A stretch of DNA of 58,888 bases. Source: Bacteroidales bacterium. Its GTDB lineage: Bacteria; Bacteroidota; Bacteroidia; Bacteroidales; UBA12077. Positions within the stretch are counted from its first letter, which is position 1. Each line of letters begins with the position of its first letter. The stretch is taken from contig DAOWGM010000169.1 of NCBI GenBank assembly GCA_030637515.1, positions 1 through 58,888 of the forward strand, given 5' to 3'. Below, in pieces: positions 8,951-17,241 of this stretch. Position numbers and translations under genes: made by a program. The notes under the pieces were generated by a model, which made no database searches, was not told the DNA's origin, and saw only the letters and a list, made by a program, of their open reading frames with translations.

Positions 8951-9952
8951 ATGAAAAAAGCATTCGTATCAGTTATTGCCATAATTATTCTTTTTTCTTC
9001 GTGTAAAGAAAAAAATTCATCAGCATTATTAACAAATGTATCAGGAAAATCGGGTGAAGTTATACTCGTTATTGAACCAGACCAATGGAGTTCTGAAGTT
9101 GGTGAGGAGTTTCGTAAAAAGCTAAGTCAGGCACATCCTGCTTTACCTCAGAGCGAACCTATGTTTGATCTTGTGCATATTCCATATAATGCTTTTACAA
9201 ATATTTTTAAGACACATAGGAATATTATCATAGCTAAAGTTGATAACCAGCTACATGAGCCAAAAATGGTTGTGCAAGTAAATCTATGGGCTAAGCCTCA
9301 GATTATAATTAATGTTCTTGCTCAAAGTGATAGTGCCTTAGCAAGTGTTATTAGAGAAAAGGGCGATATTTTGGTAGATCGAATTCTTAAAAAGGAGTTG
9401 GAACGTTATGCGAAAAATTATAAAAAGTATGAACAAATTGGTATTGCAGAACGATTAACGCAAAAGTTTGGAATAAGATTAACTGTCCCGAAAGGTTATA
9501 CATTGGATTTAGATACAACGGATTTTGTTTGGATTGAAAGTCGTGGTAGAGGAGGTATGGTCCAAGGTATTTTAGTTTATTCATACGAAAAACCCGAAGT
9601 TGAATTAACATCGGATTATTTATTTGCAAAAAGAACCCAGTTTACAAAAAAGTTTATACCAGGACCTACAGAGGGATCATATATGGCTGTTGAGACAGAG
9701 GCTACTACATTCAGAAGAGAAATAAAAGTAAATGAAATTGATGTTATTGAGTTAAGGAATCTTTGGAAAATTGAAAACGATTTTATGGGTGGCCCATTTG
9801 TTAGTTTTTCTTTTATTGATGAGAAAAATAATAAAGTAATTAATATTGATGGATTTGTTTTTGCACCTCAGTTTGATAAACGCGATTATTTGCGTCAGGT
9901 GGAAGCAATTTTGAATTCGGTACAAATACCAGTTCATGAGCCAGCTAATTAG
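8951..9952 (+). CDS. DUF4837 family lipoprotein
   Basis: The 333-residue protein begins with a lipoprotein signal peptide ending in LFSSC (Cys18), so it should be lipid-anchored in the periplasm or outer membrane. The body, from SGKSGEVILVIEPDQWSS onward, matches what I remember of DUF4837, a Bacteroidota-specific family without known function. Family recognition is from memory of its opening motif; no catalytic residues can be pointed out. It lies between the LysM lytic transglycosylase and a small gene that overlaps its end by 17 bases, which suggests translational coupling and perhaps a shared envelope role. Confidence 0.8.
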   Translation: MKKAFVSVIAIIILFSSCKEKNSSALLTNVSGKSGEVILVIEPDQWSSEVGEEFRKKLSQAHPALPQSEPMFDLVHIPYNAFTNIFKTHRNIIIAKVDNQLHEPKMVVQVNLWAKPQIIINVLAQSDSALASVIREKGDILVDRILKKELERYAKNYKKYEQIGIAERLTQKFGIRLTVPKGYTLDLDTTDFVWIESRGRGGMVQGILVYSYEKPEVELTSDYLFAKRTQFTKKFIPGPTEGSYMAVETEATTFRREIKVNEIDVIELRNLWKIENDFMGGPFVSFSFIDEKNNKVINIDGFVFAPQFDKRDYLRQVEAILNSVQIPVHEPAN

Positions 9953-10310
9953 TCAAAGTCAGATTGAAAGATCCAAAAAAGAAGAAAAATTTGTTTTGTT
10001 AACTGCAGAGCAGGTCCGTAAGGATTTTGCAATGTTTGGAATGGATGTTGAGTTTTCTGGTAATGTGAATTTTGCTTACGAAGAATTATTTGATCAACTG
10101 AAAGAATATATCGATAAGTTATTACATAATGATTCAGAAAAACTCATGTCGCTTTTATATCAGATTGATCTGAGTGAAAAAGAGCTTTCGAAAAATGATC
10201 CAAATATGCAATTCGAAACAATACCTGAAATTGTAACACATAAAATACTTGGAAGGGAACTCAAGAAAGTTTTAATCAGAACATATTTCAAAGAAAAGGG
10301 ACAATCATAG
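9936..10310 (+). CDS. Conserved small protein of unknown function
   Basis: I do not recognise this 124-residue protein. It is soluble, charged and predicted mostly helical, without signal peptide, Cys clusters or known motifs. Its ATG lies 17 bases before the end of the DUF4837 gene in another frame, which is typical of coupled operon genes and argues that it is real. Its stop codon is only 8 bases from the stop of the convergent uvrA. An N-terminal segment (FVLLTAEQVRKDFAMFG) suggests a cytoplasmic adaptor, but nothing points to a function. Confidence 0.75.
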   Translation: MSQLISQSQIERSKKEEKFVLLTAEQVRKDFAMFGMDVEFSGNVNFAYEELFDQLKEYIDKLLHNDSEKLMSLLYQIDLSEKELSKNDPNMQFETIPEIVTHKILGRELKKVLIRTYFKEKGQS

Positions 10311-10318
10311 TTCCTTTT

Positions 10319-13300
10319 TTAGTTTAATAAATATCCTCCTTTTTCACCACCTTCTGGACCCAGCTCAACAACATAATCTGCAAATTTCATTAACCATGGA
10401 TGATGCTCAATAATGTATAAGGCATGTCCTTTGTCTCTAAGTCCAGATAATACAGCTAATAGTTTTTCTATATCATAAAAGTGTAAACCTGTTGTTGGTT
10501 CATCGAGCAAATACAAACATTTTTCTTTTGTTTTTTTTAACAATTCTTTTGCCAGTTTTAATCTTTGCGCTTCTCCTCCCGAAAGTGTTGTTGCCGATTG
10601 TCCTAATTTTAAATGACCTAATCCTAAATCACATAATAATTCAAACGCCGAGCTTAATTTTTCTTCAGTTCTAAAAACACTGGAAGCATTTTTAACGGTT
10701 AATTCTAAAATATCAGAAATAGATAAATCATTCCATATTACCTGAAGTATTTCGTCTTTAAATCTTTTACCATTACAATCCGGGCAAGTAAGCCAAACAT
10801 CAGAAAGAAAATCCATAGATACTTTTGTTTGCCCTTGCCCTTTGCAGCTTTCGCATCTGCCACCTTTTGTATTATATGAAAATTGTGATTTCTTAAATTT
10901 ATTTTTAATTGCCAGGTCAGTTTTAGCATACAAATCCCGAATTTGATCATATAAACCAAGAAACGTTAAAGGTGTGCTTAAAGGATTCTTTCCGATTGCC
11001 GACTGGTCCATTTTTATTATGGAGTTGAACTGGTCTAATCCATTAATCATTTCACAATTTATTGCTTTGTTCGTAGCAGAGGATTTTGCAATAACATCAA
11101 ATAGCAAACTGGATTTCCCGCTCCCTGAAACACCAGTGAAAACAGTAATTCCATTTTCCGGTAATTCGACATTGATGTTTTTTAGATTATTTGCAAAAGC
11201 AGATTTAATTTGAATTCCTGCGTGTAATTTTAGCTCAGTTTTTGGAAAATCAAACTTATATTCTTTTTGAAGATATTTTGATGTAAGAGAATCCTTAGTA
11301 TTCATAAAATCCTTTGTGTTACCCTGAGCAATAATCTCACCACCTTCATCTCCGGCATTAGGACCTAATTCAATGATGTAATCGGCAGATTTTATAACTT
11401 CTTCATCATGCTCAACCACAACAACTGTATTATTCTCCGAAAGTTTTTTTATGAGCTCAATCAGATTTTGAGTGTCTTTAGAATGTAAACCAACTGTTGG
11501 CTCATCCAATACATATGTTATACCCATTAATTCGCCTCCTAATTGAGAAATAAGTCTTATTCTACGACCTTCTCCTCCAGAAAGAGTCATGGTATTTCTA
11601 TCAATACTAAGATATCCCAATCCGATTTTTACCATAGCATTTAGTTTAAAAATGCATGATTTAATAATTTCTGAAGCAATAGTATAATCTTTCTCTGAAA
11701 GAGTATTATTTAAATTTTTGAAAAACAAGATTGATTCATTTGCTTCTAATTTAGAAAGTTCTGCAATGTTTTTGTTAGAAACTTTATATCTTAAAATATC
11801 AGGATTTAATCTACTTCCTGCGCAATGATCACACTTCACTTCTTTCATTAATGCGGCTACATTTTCGCCACCTTGTTTGTCGTGTTTTCTAAAATATTCA
11901 TCATCAATATAATTTGCTAAACCTAACCACTTGGCTTTGAATTGATGCGTTCCTTCTCTGTTTTTTCGTTTAAATTTCCACGAAGCATCATATTCAGTAT
12001 CGCCGGTTCCAAATAGAGCAATTTCCTTTGCTTTTTCGCTCAAATCATTCCATGTTTGATCAAAATCTATGTTGTTTACTTTGCCAACTTCAATTAGAAT
12101 AGCTATATGCTGCCCAAATGGATCGCCATAGAATTTCCCTGGTTTAGAACCATTCATGGCACCATCTGCAATTGCTAATTCCGGATTTGAAATTAATTTA
12201 TCAGTATCACAAGTAAGTTGAAAACCTAAGCCATTACAAACAGGACAAGCTCCAGCCTGATGATTAAATGAAAAATGGCTTGATAATACGTTACATTCAC
12301 GCCCGTTTTGATCTTTAGAAATTCTTGAAAATAGTAAACGATACAGATCATAGAGCCCGGTTATGGTTCCTGCAGTTGCGCGCGGATTTTTCGTTACTGC
12401 CTTATTATCAATAGCTATTGTTGGAGTTAATCCTTTACATTCAACAATTTCTGGTCTTGATTTTTGCTGTATTAAACTTCGTGCATAAGTTGAAAAGCTC
12501 TCGGTAAATCTAAATTGTCCTTCTGCAAATAATGTGTCGAATGCCAACGAAGATTTTCCACTTCCACTTATTCCTGTAAGTACTGTTAGTTTATTTCGTG
12601 GAAATTTAACATCAATATTTTTTAAATTATGCGTATTAATACCATTTAAAACAATTGGTGCATGAATGATTTCATGTAAATCAACATCCTCATTTGTTAT
12701 TTTATGGTGTTTGTTTATAGATAAAGCTTTGCCTGTAAGTGAGTTTTTACAATTTAAAAGATTCTTATACGATCCTGAGAATATTACTTCTCCACCCAAG
12801 TTTCCTCCTTCAGGTCCTAAATCAATAATATGATCAGCATTTTGAATTATCTGTGTTTCATGCTCAATAACAATTACCGTGTGATTATTCTTTGTAAGAT
12901 CATTTAAAGCATTTATCAAGATTGAAATATCATAAGAATGTAGTCCTGTAGTTGGCTCATCAAAAATATACAGAGTATGACTTTTAGCTGGTTTTACCAA
13001 TTCTGAAGCCAGTTTCAATCGTTGTGCTTCACCACCAGAAAGAGTTGTAGCCGACTGACCCAAAGATAAATACCCAAGTCCAAGTTTGTTCAATATTGTT
13101 AAATAGTGCTTTATTTTAACTTCATCCTCAAAAAAATCGAGTGCATCAGAAATTTCCATTTCTAATACTTCAGATATGTTTTTTCCTTGGTATTTTACAT
13201 TAAGTGTTTCTGTATCGTACCTTTTTCCGTCGCAGGTTTCGCAAATTGTTTCTACGTTACTTAAAAAGTGCATCCCGGTTTGAATATATCCAGCTCCTTC

Positions 13301-15154
13301 GCAAGTTTCGCAGCGACCACCTTTTGTGTTAAAAGAAAAATGTCCTTGGTTCCATTTATTTTTCTTGGATTCTTCCTGTGCAGCAAATAAGTTTCTAATA
13401 AGATCAAAGAGTTTTGTGTATGTTGCAGGATTACTTCTTGGTGTTCGCCCAATCGGTGCTTGATCTATTTCAATTATTTTGTGGATTTCGCTATCGGAGC
13501 TTATTTCTTTAAAGTTTTTGTTGGCAGGTTTTCCTGAAAATAATTGCTCGTAATATTTACCTAAAACATGAAATACTAAGGTTGATTTTCCGGCACCCGA
13601 AACACCTGTTACAACATTTAAGGCATGAAGCCGAAATTGTATATCAATATTCTTTAAGTTATGCAGGCAAGCATCTGAAATATTTAACCATTTGTCTTGT
13701 AATTCAATTTTTCTTACAGGAATAGGTGTCTTTTCTGTTAATGATTTAAGGGTTTCACTTTCTTTACAAGAAACGGAGAAAAGATTCTCTGTTTTTTCAT
13801 TAAAAAGTATATTGCCTCCGTTTTTCCCAGCAAATGGACCGATATCAATAATCTGATCCGAATTTATCATTGTATCAGGATCATGTTCAACAACCAATAC
13901 CGTGTTTCCCTGATCTCGCAATGATTTCACAACTCTAATCATTCTGCTGTTATCAGCTGGATGAAGTCCAGCTGATGGCTCATCAAGAATGTATAATATT
14001 CCTCGTAATCCAGTCCCGATTTGAGTGGCAAGCCTAATTCGTTGTGCTTCTCCTCCCGAAAGAGTTGTAGATTCTCTTTTTAATTCTAAATAACCAAGTC
14101 CCAGATCCTGCATTATTTCACATCGCGCAATAATTTTTTCAATTATAGGTTGAGCTATTGAAGTTTGATTCTTAGGAAAAGGAGTGCTTTTAATGACTTC
14201 TTTTAATTCAGATATTGATAATTCAGAAAAATCAGCAATACTTTTATTATTTATTTTAATGGAAAGAGTTTTCTCATTTAATCTTTTACCATTACAAGAA
14301 CTGCAGTTTGCAGTTTTAGCAAATCGAAGTATGTTCGGATTTCTATCAACCCGAAGAATATTTTCCATTATGGGTAATATCCCTTTGTAAAATCCTTCTT
14401 CACGAGGTTTTGCAGTAATCCCACTCCATTTCATTCTGGATTCAAGAGTGTGTTTCCCAAAAGGAATTTGAATCTTATCACTTCCGTTAAGAACTATGTC
14501 TTTTTGATCTTCTGTTAAATCGTTCCAGGGAATATCAACATTAAATCCTTCCGAGTTGCAAACCTGATTCAATACATCAATTGTAACTTGTGAATATATT
14601 GTATAACCAGAAGGTGTTGTAATTTTTAATGCTCCTTGCCTTAAACTTTTATTTGGGTCTTTTATCAAAAGTTCTGGATCAATGCGATCTTCAACACCCA
14701 AACCTTTGCAATTTGGACAATATCCTTCCGGGTTATTAAATGAAAAAAGACTTCGTGTAAGTTTTAATTCCGGAAAAAGTTCAGATTTTTCGCCTGTTCG
14801 GGCAAACAATAATCTTAAGTAATCATAAATTTCACTAATTGTGCCTACTGTTGAACGTGGATTTCTGCTTGTTGTTTTTTGATCTACCGAGATAGCAGGC
14901 ATTAAACCTTCAATATGCTCAACTTCAGGTCGAGCCATTTTTCCCAGAAATTGTCTGGCATATGATGAAAAGGATTCAAAATATCTTCGTTGGCTTTCTT
15001 TACAAATAATATCGTAAACCAAAGAAGATTTCCCTGATCCGGAAACTCCAGTAAAACAAGTTATTTTATAATGAGGTATGTTGAGACTTATTTGCTTTAA
15101 ATTATGCTCTCCCGCCTTCTCAATTTGGATATGCTCTGGATAATTTTTTCCCAT
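10319..15154 (-). CDS. uvrA: Double-length UvrA-like ABC ATPase (two fused UvrA halves)
   Basis: UvrA scans DNA for damage as a dimer of twin ABC ATPases. This 1611-residue chain holds four nucleotide-binding domains: Walker A motifs start near residues 36, 517, 861 and 1341, so the two halves (about 1-825 and 826-1611) have the same 480-residue internal spacing. Each half carries its own LSGGE signatures (LSGGEGRR in the third), DEPS/DEPT Walker B motifs, and CxxC zinc pairs (CPNC, CSSC, CETC twice; then CPVC, CDHC, CESC, CPDC). Both halves jump directly from the RLLFAR/RLLFSR segment to FSFN, lacking the roughly 110-residue UvrB-binding insert of canonical UvrA, as in UvrA2-type proteins. 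It looks like a single-chain UvrA2 dimer. A repair, tolerance or drug-resistance role is possible; partnership with UvrB is doubtful. Confidence 0.93.
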   Translation of the reverse strand: MGKNYPEHIQIEKAGEHNLKQISLNIPHYKITCFTGVSGSGKSSLVYDIICKESQRRYFESFSSYARQFLGKMARPEVEHIEGLMPAISVDQKTTSRNPRSTVGTISEIYDYLRLLFARTGEKSELFPELKLTRSLFSFNNPEGYCPNCKGLGVEDRIDPELLIKDPNKSLRQGALKITTPSGYTIYSQVTIDVLNQVCNSEGFNVDIPWNDLTEDQKDIVLNGSDKIQIPFGKHTLESRMKWSGITAKPREEGFYKGILPIMENILRVDRNPNILRFAKTANCSSCNGKRLNEKTLSIKINNKSIADFSELSISELKEVIKSTPFPKNQTSIAQPIIEKIIARCEIMQDLGLGYLELKRESTTLSGGEAQRIRLATQIGTGLRGILYILDEPSAGLHPADNSRMIRVVKSLRDQGNTVLVVEHDPDTMINSDQIIDIGPFAGKNGGNILFNEKTENLFSVSCKESETLKSLTEKTPIPVRKIELQDKWLNISDACLHNLKNIDIQFRLHALNVVTGVSGAGKSTLVFHVLGKYYEQLFSGKPANKNFKEISSDSEIHKIIEIDQAPIGRTPRSNPATYTKLFDLIRNLFAAQEESKKNKWNQGHFSFNTKGGRCETCEGAGYIQTGMHFLSNVETICETCDGKRYDTETLNVKYQGKNISEVLEMEISDALDFFEDEVKIKHYLTILNKLGLGYLSLGQSATTLSGGEAQRLKLASELVKPAKSHTLYIFDEPTTGLHSYDISILINALNDLTKNNHTVIVIEHETQIIQNADHIIDLGPEGGNLGGEVIFSGSYKNLLNCKNSLTGKALSINKHHKITNEDVDLHEIIHAPIVLNGINTHNLKNIDVKFPRNKLTVLTGISGSGKSSLAFDTLFAEGQFRFTESFSTYARSLIQQKSRPEIVECKGLTPTIAIDNKAVTKNPRATAGTITGLYDLYRLLFSRISKDQNGRECNVLSSHFSFNHQAGACPVCNGLGFQLTCDTDKLISNPELAIADGAMNGSKPGKFYGDPFGQHIAILIEVGKVNNIDFDQTWNDLSEKAKEIALFGTGDTEYDASWKFKRKNREGTHQFKAKWLGLANYIDDEYFRKHDKQGGENVAALMKEVKCDHCAGSRLNPDILRYKVSNKNIAELSKLEANESILFFKNLNNTLSEKDYTIASEIIKSCIFKLNAMVKIGLGYLSIDRNTMTLSGGEGRRIRLISQLGGELMGITYVLDEPTVGLHSKDTQNLIELIKKLSENNTVVVVEHDEEVIKSADYIIELGPNAGDEGGEIIAQGNTKDFMNTKDSLTSKYLQKEYKFDFPKTELKLHAGIQIKSAFANNLKNINVELPENGITVFTGVSGSGKSSLLFDVIAKSSATNKAINCEMINGLDQFNSIIKMDQSAIGKNPLSTPLTFLGLYDQIRDLYAKTDLAIKNKFKKSQFSYNTKGGRCESCKGQGQTKVSMDFLSDVWLTCPDCNGKRFKDEILQVIWNDLSISDILELTVKNASSVFRTEEKLSSAFELLCDLGLGHLKLGQSATTLSGGEAQRLKLAKELLKKTKEKCLYLLDEPTTGLHFYDIEKLLAVLSGLRDKGHALYIIEHHPWLMKFADYVVELGPEGGEKGGYLLN

Positions 15155-15178
15155 TTAGTAATTGTGTTGACAAAAACA

Positions 15179-15186
15179 CAAAGATA
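15179..15186 (-). promoter_or_regulatory. -7 promoter element of the double uvrA
   Basis: On the minus strand TATCTTTG matches TAnnTTTG, 24 bases upstream of the uvrA ATG. No clear -33 TTG is visible. Confidence 0.5.
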
Positions 15187-15276
15187 AAGAAATAAGTTTT
15201 TTAGATTTGATAATAAAATATTTGTAATAAAATGAAATAATTATCTACTTACTAAATATCAAAATAAAATAGAGAG

Positions 15277-15786
15277 TTGAGTAATAGAAATATAAAAGAA
15301 GAGTTTGTTTCGCTTATCGAAAAACATCAAGGAATTATTTATAAGGTTTCCAGTATGTATTGCGATAAAGATGAGTGCAGGAAGGATTTGTTTCAGGATA
15401 TTCTTGTGCAATTGTGGCAGTCTTATTCTACATTCAATCAAAAATCGAAATTTTCGACTTGGATGTACAGAGTAGCTTTGAATACTGCTATTGCCCAGTT
15501 CAGAAAGGATAAAAAGAACACCGAAGATCCAGTGCCTGAGATTCCTATTCATATTGAAAATGAAGAGACATATAAAGAAAAAGAAGATCGCAGAGGAATT
15601 GTACAAAAAGCAATTGGAAAATTGAATAAAGCAGAAAAAGCGATCATAATTCTATATATGGACGATTATTCTTATGAAGAAATATCTGAAATAGCAGGTA
15701 TTACAATGTCAAATGTTGGTGTGAAAATCAACAGAATTAAAACCAAATTACAGAAAATATTAAAGGAACTTGAATATGGACTTTAA
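15277..15786 (+). CDS. ECF-type RNA polymerase sigma factor
   Basis: The 169-residue protein has sigma region 2 (about 20-85; KDLFQDILVQLWQSY, then FSTWMYRVALNTAI) and sigma region 4 (about 108-160; IILYMDDYSYEEISEIAGIT, a helix-turn-helix), with no regions 1.1 or 3, which defines the ECF class. It would direct RNA polymerase to a small regulon. The start must be TTG at 15277: an in-frame TAA lies at 15265 and no ATG occurs before the conserved region. The next gene overlaps its end by 11 bases, so the two are translationally coupled. The regulon and signal are unknown. Confidence 0.93.
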   Translation: MSNRNIKEEFVSLIEKHQGIIYKVSSMYCDKDECRKDLFQDILVQLWQSYSTFNQKSKFSTWMYRVALNTAIAQFRKDKKNTEDPVPEIPIHIENEETYKEKEDRRGIVQKAIGKLNKAEKAIIILYMDDYSYEEISEIAGITMSNVGVKINRIKTKLQKILKELEYGL

Positions 15787-16417
15787 TGATATAAAAAATG
15801 TCTGGAAAAATTCTTTTGAAGATGAAGGACATCTTAATAAAGAAGAAATAGAGGCAAAACTTAAAATAAAAAGTAAGTCAAATACAGCCTTGAAAAAAGT
15901 GAAGAGGAACTACCTATTTGAACTTATTGGAGGAGGAAGTATTTTTCTTTATTTTATGTTGTGGCTATATATAAATCTGGAGAATCATAAACTAATAATT
16001 ATCCCATTTTGCATTTTATTCTTTGGGTTACTCTTGTCGTTTTCATGGCGTAATTATAACCGTATACGGAAAACAGTAATTTCTGCAGATCAGCTTAAAC
16101 CTGCACTACAGAAAACAATAAAAGATATTGAACGATATGTAAATTTTAATAAAAGTAATTTCACTAAATTTATTTTATTACCCTTTGCAATTATTTTTGG
16201 ATTAGGGCTTGGGATATTTATTGGAGCTGGAGAAAAAGAGATTTCTGAAATATTGTCTTTATTAAAAAATGAGGTATTAATAAAGATAGTTATTGTTTTT
16301 GTTGTTGGTCTTGGAATTACCATTCCTCTTTCGCAGTATTTGAATAAAAAAATGTATAAGCAGCATCTTGACGAACTCAAACAATGTTTAAAAGATTTTG
16401 AAGAAATTGAGGAGTAA
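15776..16417 (+). CDS. Four-helix membrane protein, candidate regulator of the adjacent sigma factor
   Basis: The start is taken as ATG 15776 (an upstream TTG at 15770 is also in frame). The protein of about 213 residues has a soluble N-terminus of about 45 residues, two hairpins of membrane helices (about 47-65 and 70-88; 127-150 and 165-186) with a charged loop between them, and a basic/acidic C-terminal tail. I do not recognise a family domain. The coupling with the ECF sigma gene, and a cytoplasmic N-terminus large enough to bind it, make an anti-sigma role plausible. The usual single-pass FecR/RskA architecture is absent, so this is inference from position only. Confidence 0.82.
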   Translation: MDFNDIKNVWKNSFEDEGHLNKEEIEAKLKIKSKSNTALKKVKRNYLFELIGGGSIFLYFMLWLYINLENHKLIIIPFCILFFGLLLSFSWRNYNRIRKTVISADQLKPALQKTIKDIERYVNFNKSNFTKFILLPFAIIFGLGLGIFIGAGEKEISEILSLLKNEVLIKIVIVFVVGLGITIPLSQYLNKKMYKQHLDELKQCLKDFEEIEE

Positions 16418-16467
16418 AATTAATTAGCTTTTTATTTATTAACCTTAAAAAATAGGAGAATCAAATT

Positions 16468-16671
16468 ATGAAAAAAGGAGCAATTGGTTATTTTATTATC
16501 GGAAGCGCTATAATATGGGGGGCTATAATTGTTGGATGTTCTTTAAAGCTTAGAGGTACATCATATTACGAAGAAATTAGTCCTGTTTTAATTGGAGGAA
16601 TGTTAACTCATCTATTTCTCATTTGGGGACCTCTTGCCGTTCAGTTAAAGAAAAGAGCAAAAAAGGAATAA
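16468..16671 (+). CDS. Small two-helix membrane protein
   Basis: The 67-residue protein has two hydrophobic segments (about 5-24 and 38-57) and a very basic C-terminus (KKRAKKE), so a hairpin in the inner membrane with cytoplasmic ends is expected. A TAGGAGA sequence precedes the ATG by about 10 bases. It follows the sigma factor pair after 50 bases and could be part of that transcription unit. I do not recognise a family; the function is unknown. Confidence 0.7.
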   Translation: MKKGAIGYFIIGSAIIWGAIIVGCSLKLRGTSYYEEISPVLIGGMLTHLFLIWGPLAVQLKKRAKKE

Positions 16672-16716
16672 AAAGAAGGTAATATTTGATAAATAACTAA
16701 CAAGATTCTTTTAGTA

Positions 16717-17169
16717 ATGAATAAAAAACAAAGTATTCAGGAGTTTTTAGCTCCAAAGAAATTAGCTGTAGCCGGAATATCTGGTAATACAAAAAAGTTT
16801 GGTTATGCTATATTTAAAGAGCTCCGCGAAAAAGGATTCGATATTTGCCCAATAAATCCAAAGCTCGATGAAATTGATGGAGTAAAAGTATATAAATCAA
16901 TTATTGATATTCCGGATGGATTTGAAAAACTATTTATTGTAACTCCTAAATCAGAAACAGACGCAATTATTAAACAGGCAGCAGAAAAAGGGATAAAACA
17001 TATTTGGGTTCAACAAACTTCAAATACAAAAGAAACTGAAATGATTGCAAAAGATCTTATTATTGAGTTAATACATAAAGAATGTATTTTTATGTTTGCA
17101 GAGCCTGTGCAAAGTATTCATAAATTTCATAAAGCAATCTGGAAAATCTTTGGATTGCTGCCTAAATAG
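16717..17169 (+). CDS. CoA-binding domain protein (YccU-like)
   Basis: The 150-residue protein is a single Rossmann-like CoA_binding_2 domain: an N-terminal strand and glycine turn (LAVAGISGNTKKFG), then GFDICPINPKLDEIDGVKVY and LFIVTPKSETDAIIKQA, which are typical family positions. Proteins of this type bind CoA or related nucleotides and resemble the first domain of succinyl-CoA synthetase alpha; their cellular role is not established. It has no membrane part. A long perfect stem-loop follows its stop codon. Confidence 0.9.
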   Translation: MNKKQSIQEFLAPKKLAVAGISGNTKKFGYAIFKELREKGFDICPINPKLDEIDGVKVYKSIIDIPDGFEKLFIVTPKSETDAIIKQAAEKGIKHIWVQQTSNTKETEMIAKDLIIELIHKECIFMFAEPVQSIHKFHKAIWKIFGLLPK

Positions 17170-17180
17170 AATCTGATAAT

Positions 17181-17214
17181 ATAAGAGGACAGTTGGTATT
17201 AACTGTCCTCTTAT
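17181..17214. terminator. Stem-loop between convergent genes
   Basis: A perfect 14-bp stem (17181-17194 with 17201-17214) with a 6-base loop lies between the CoA-binding gene and the convergent Kelch lipoprotein gene. Neither side has a long T-run beyond the stem, but the position suggests a two-way terminator. Confidence 0.7.
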
Positions 17215-17241
17215 ATCAAACGAACGTATTTTAAAACCTAA

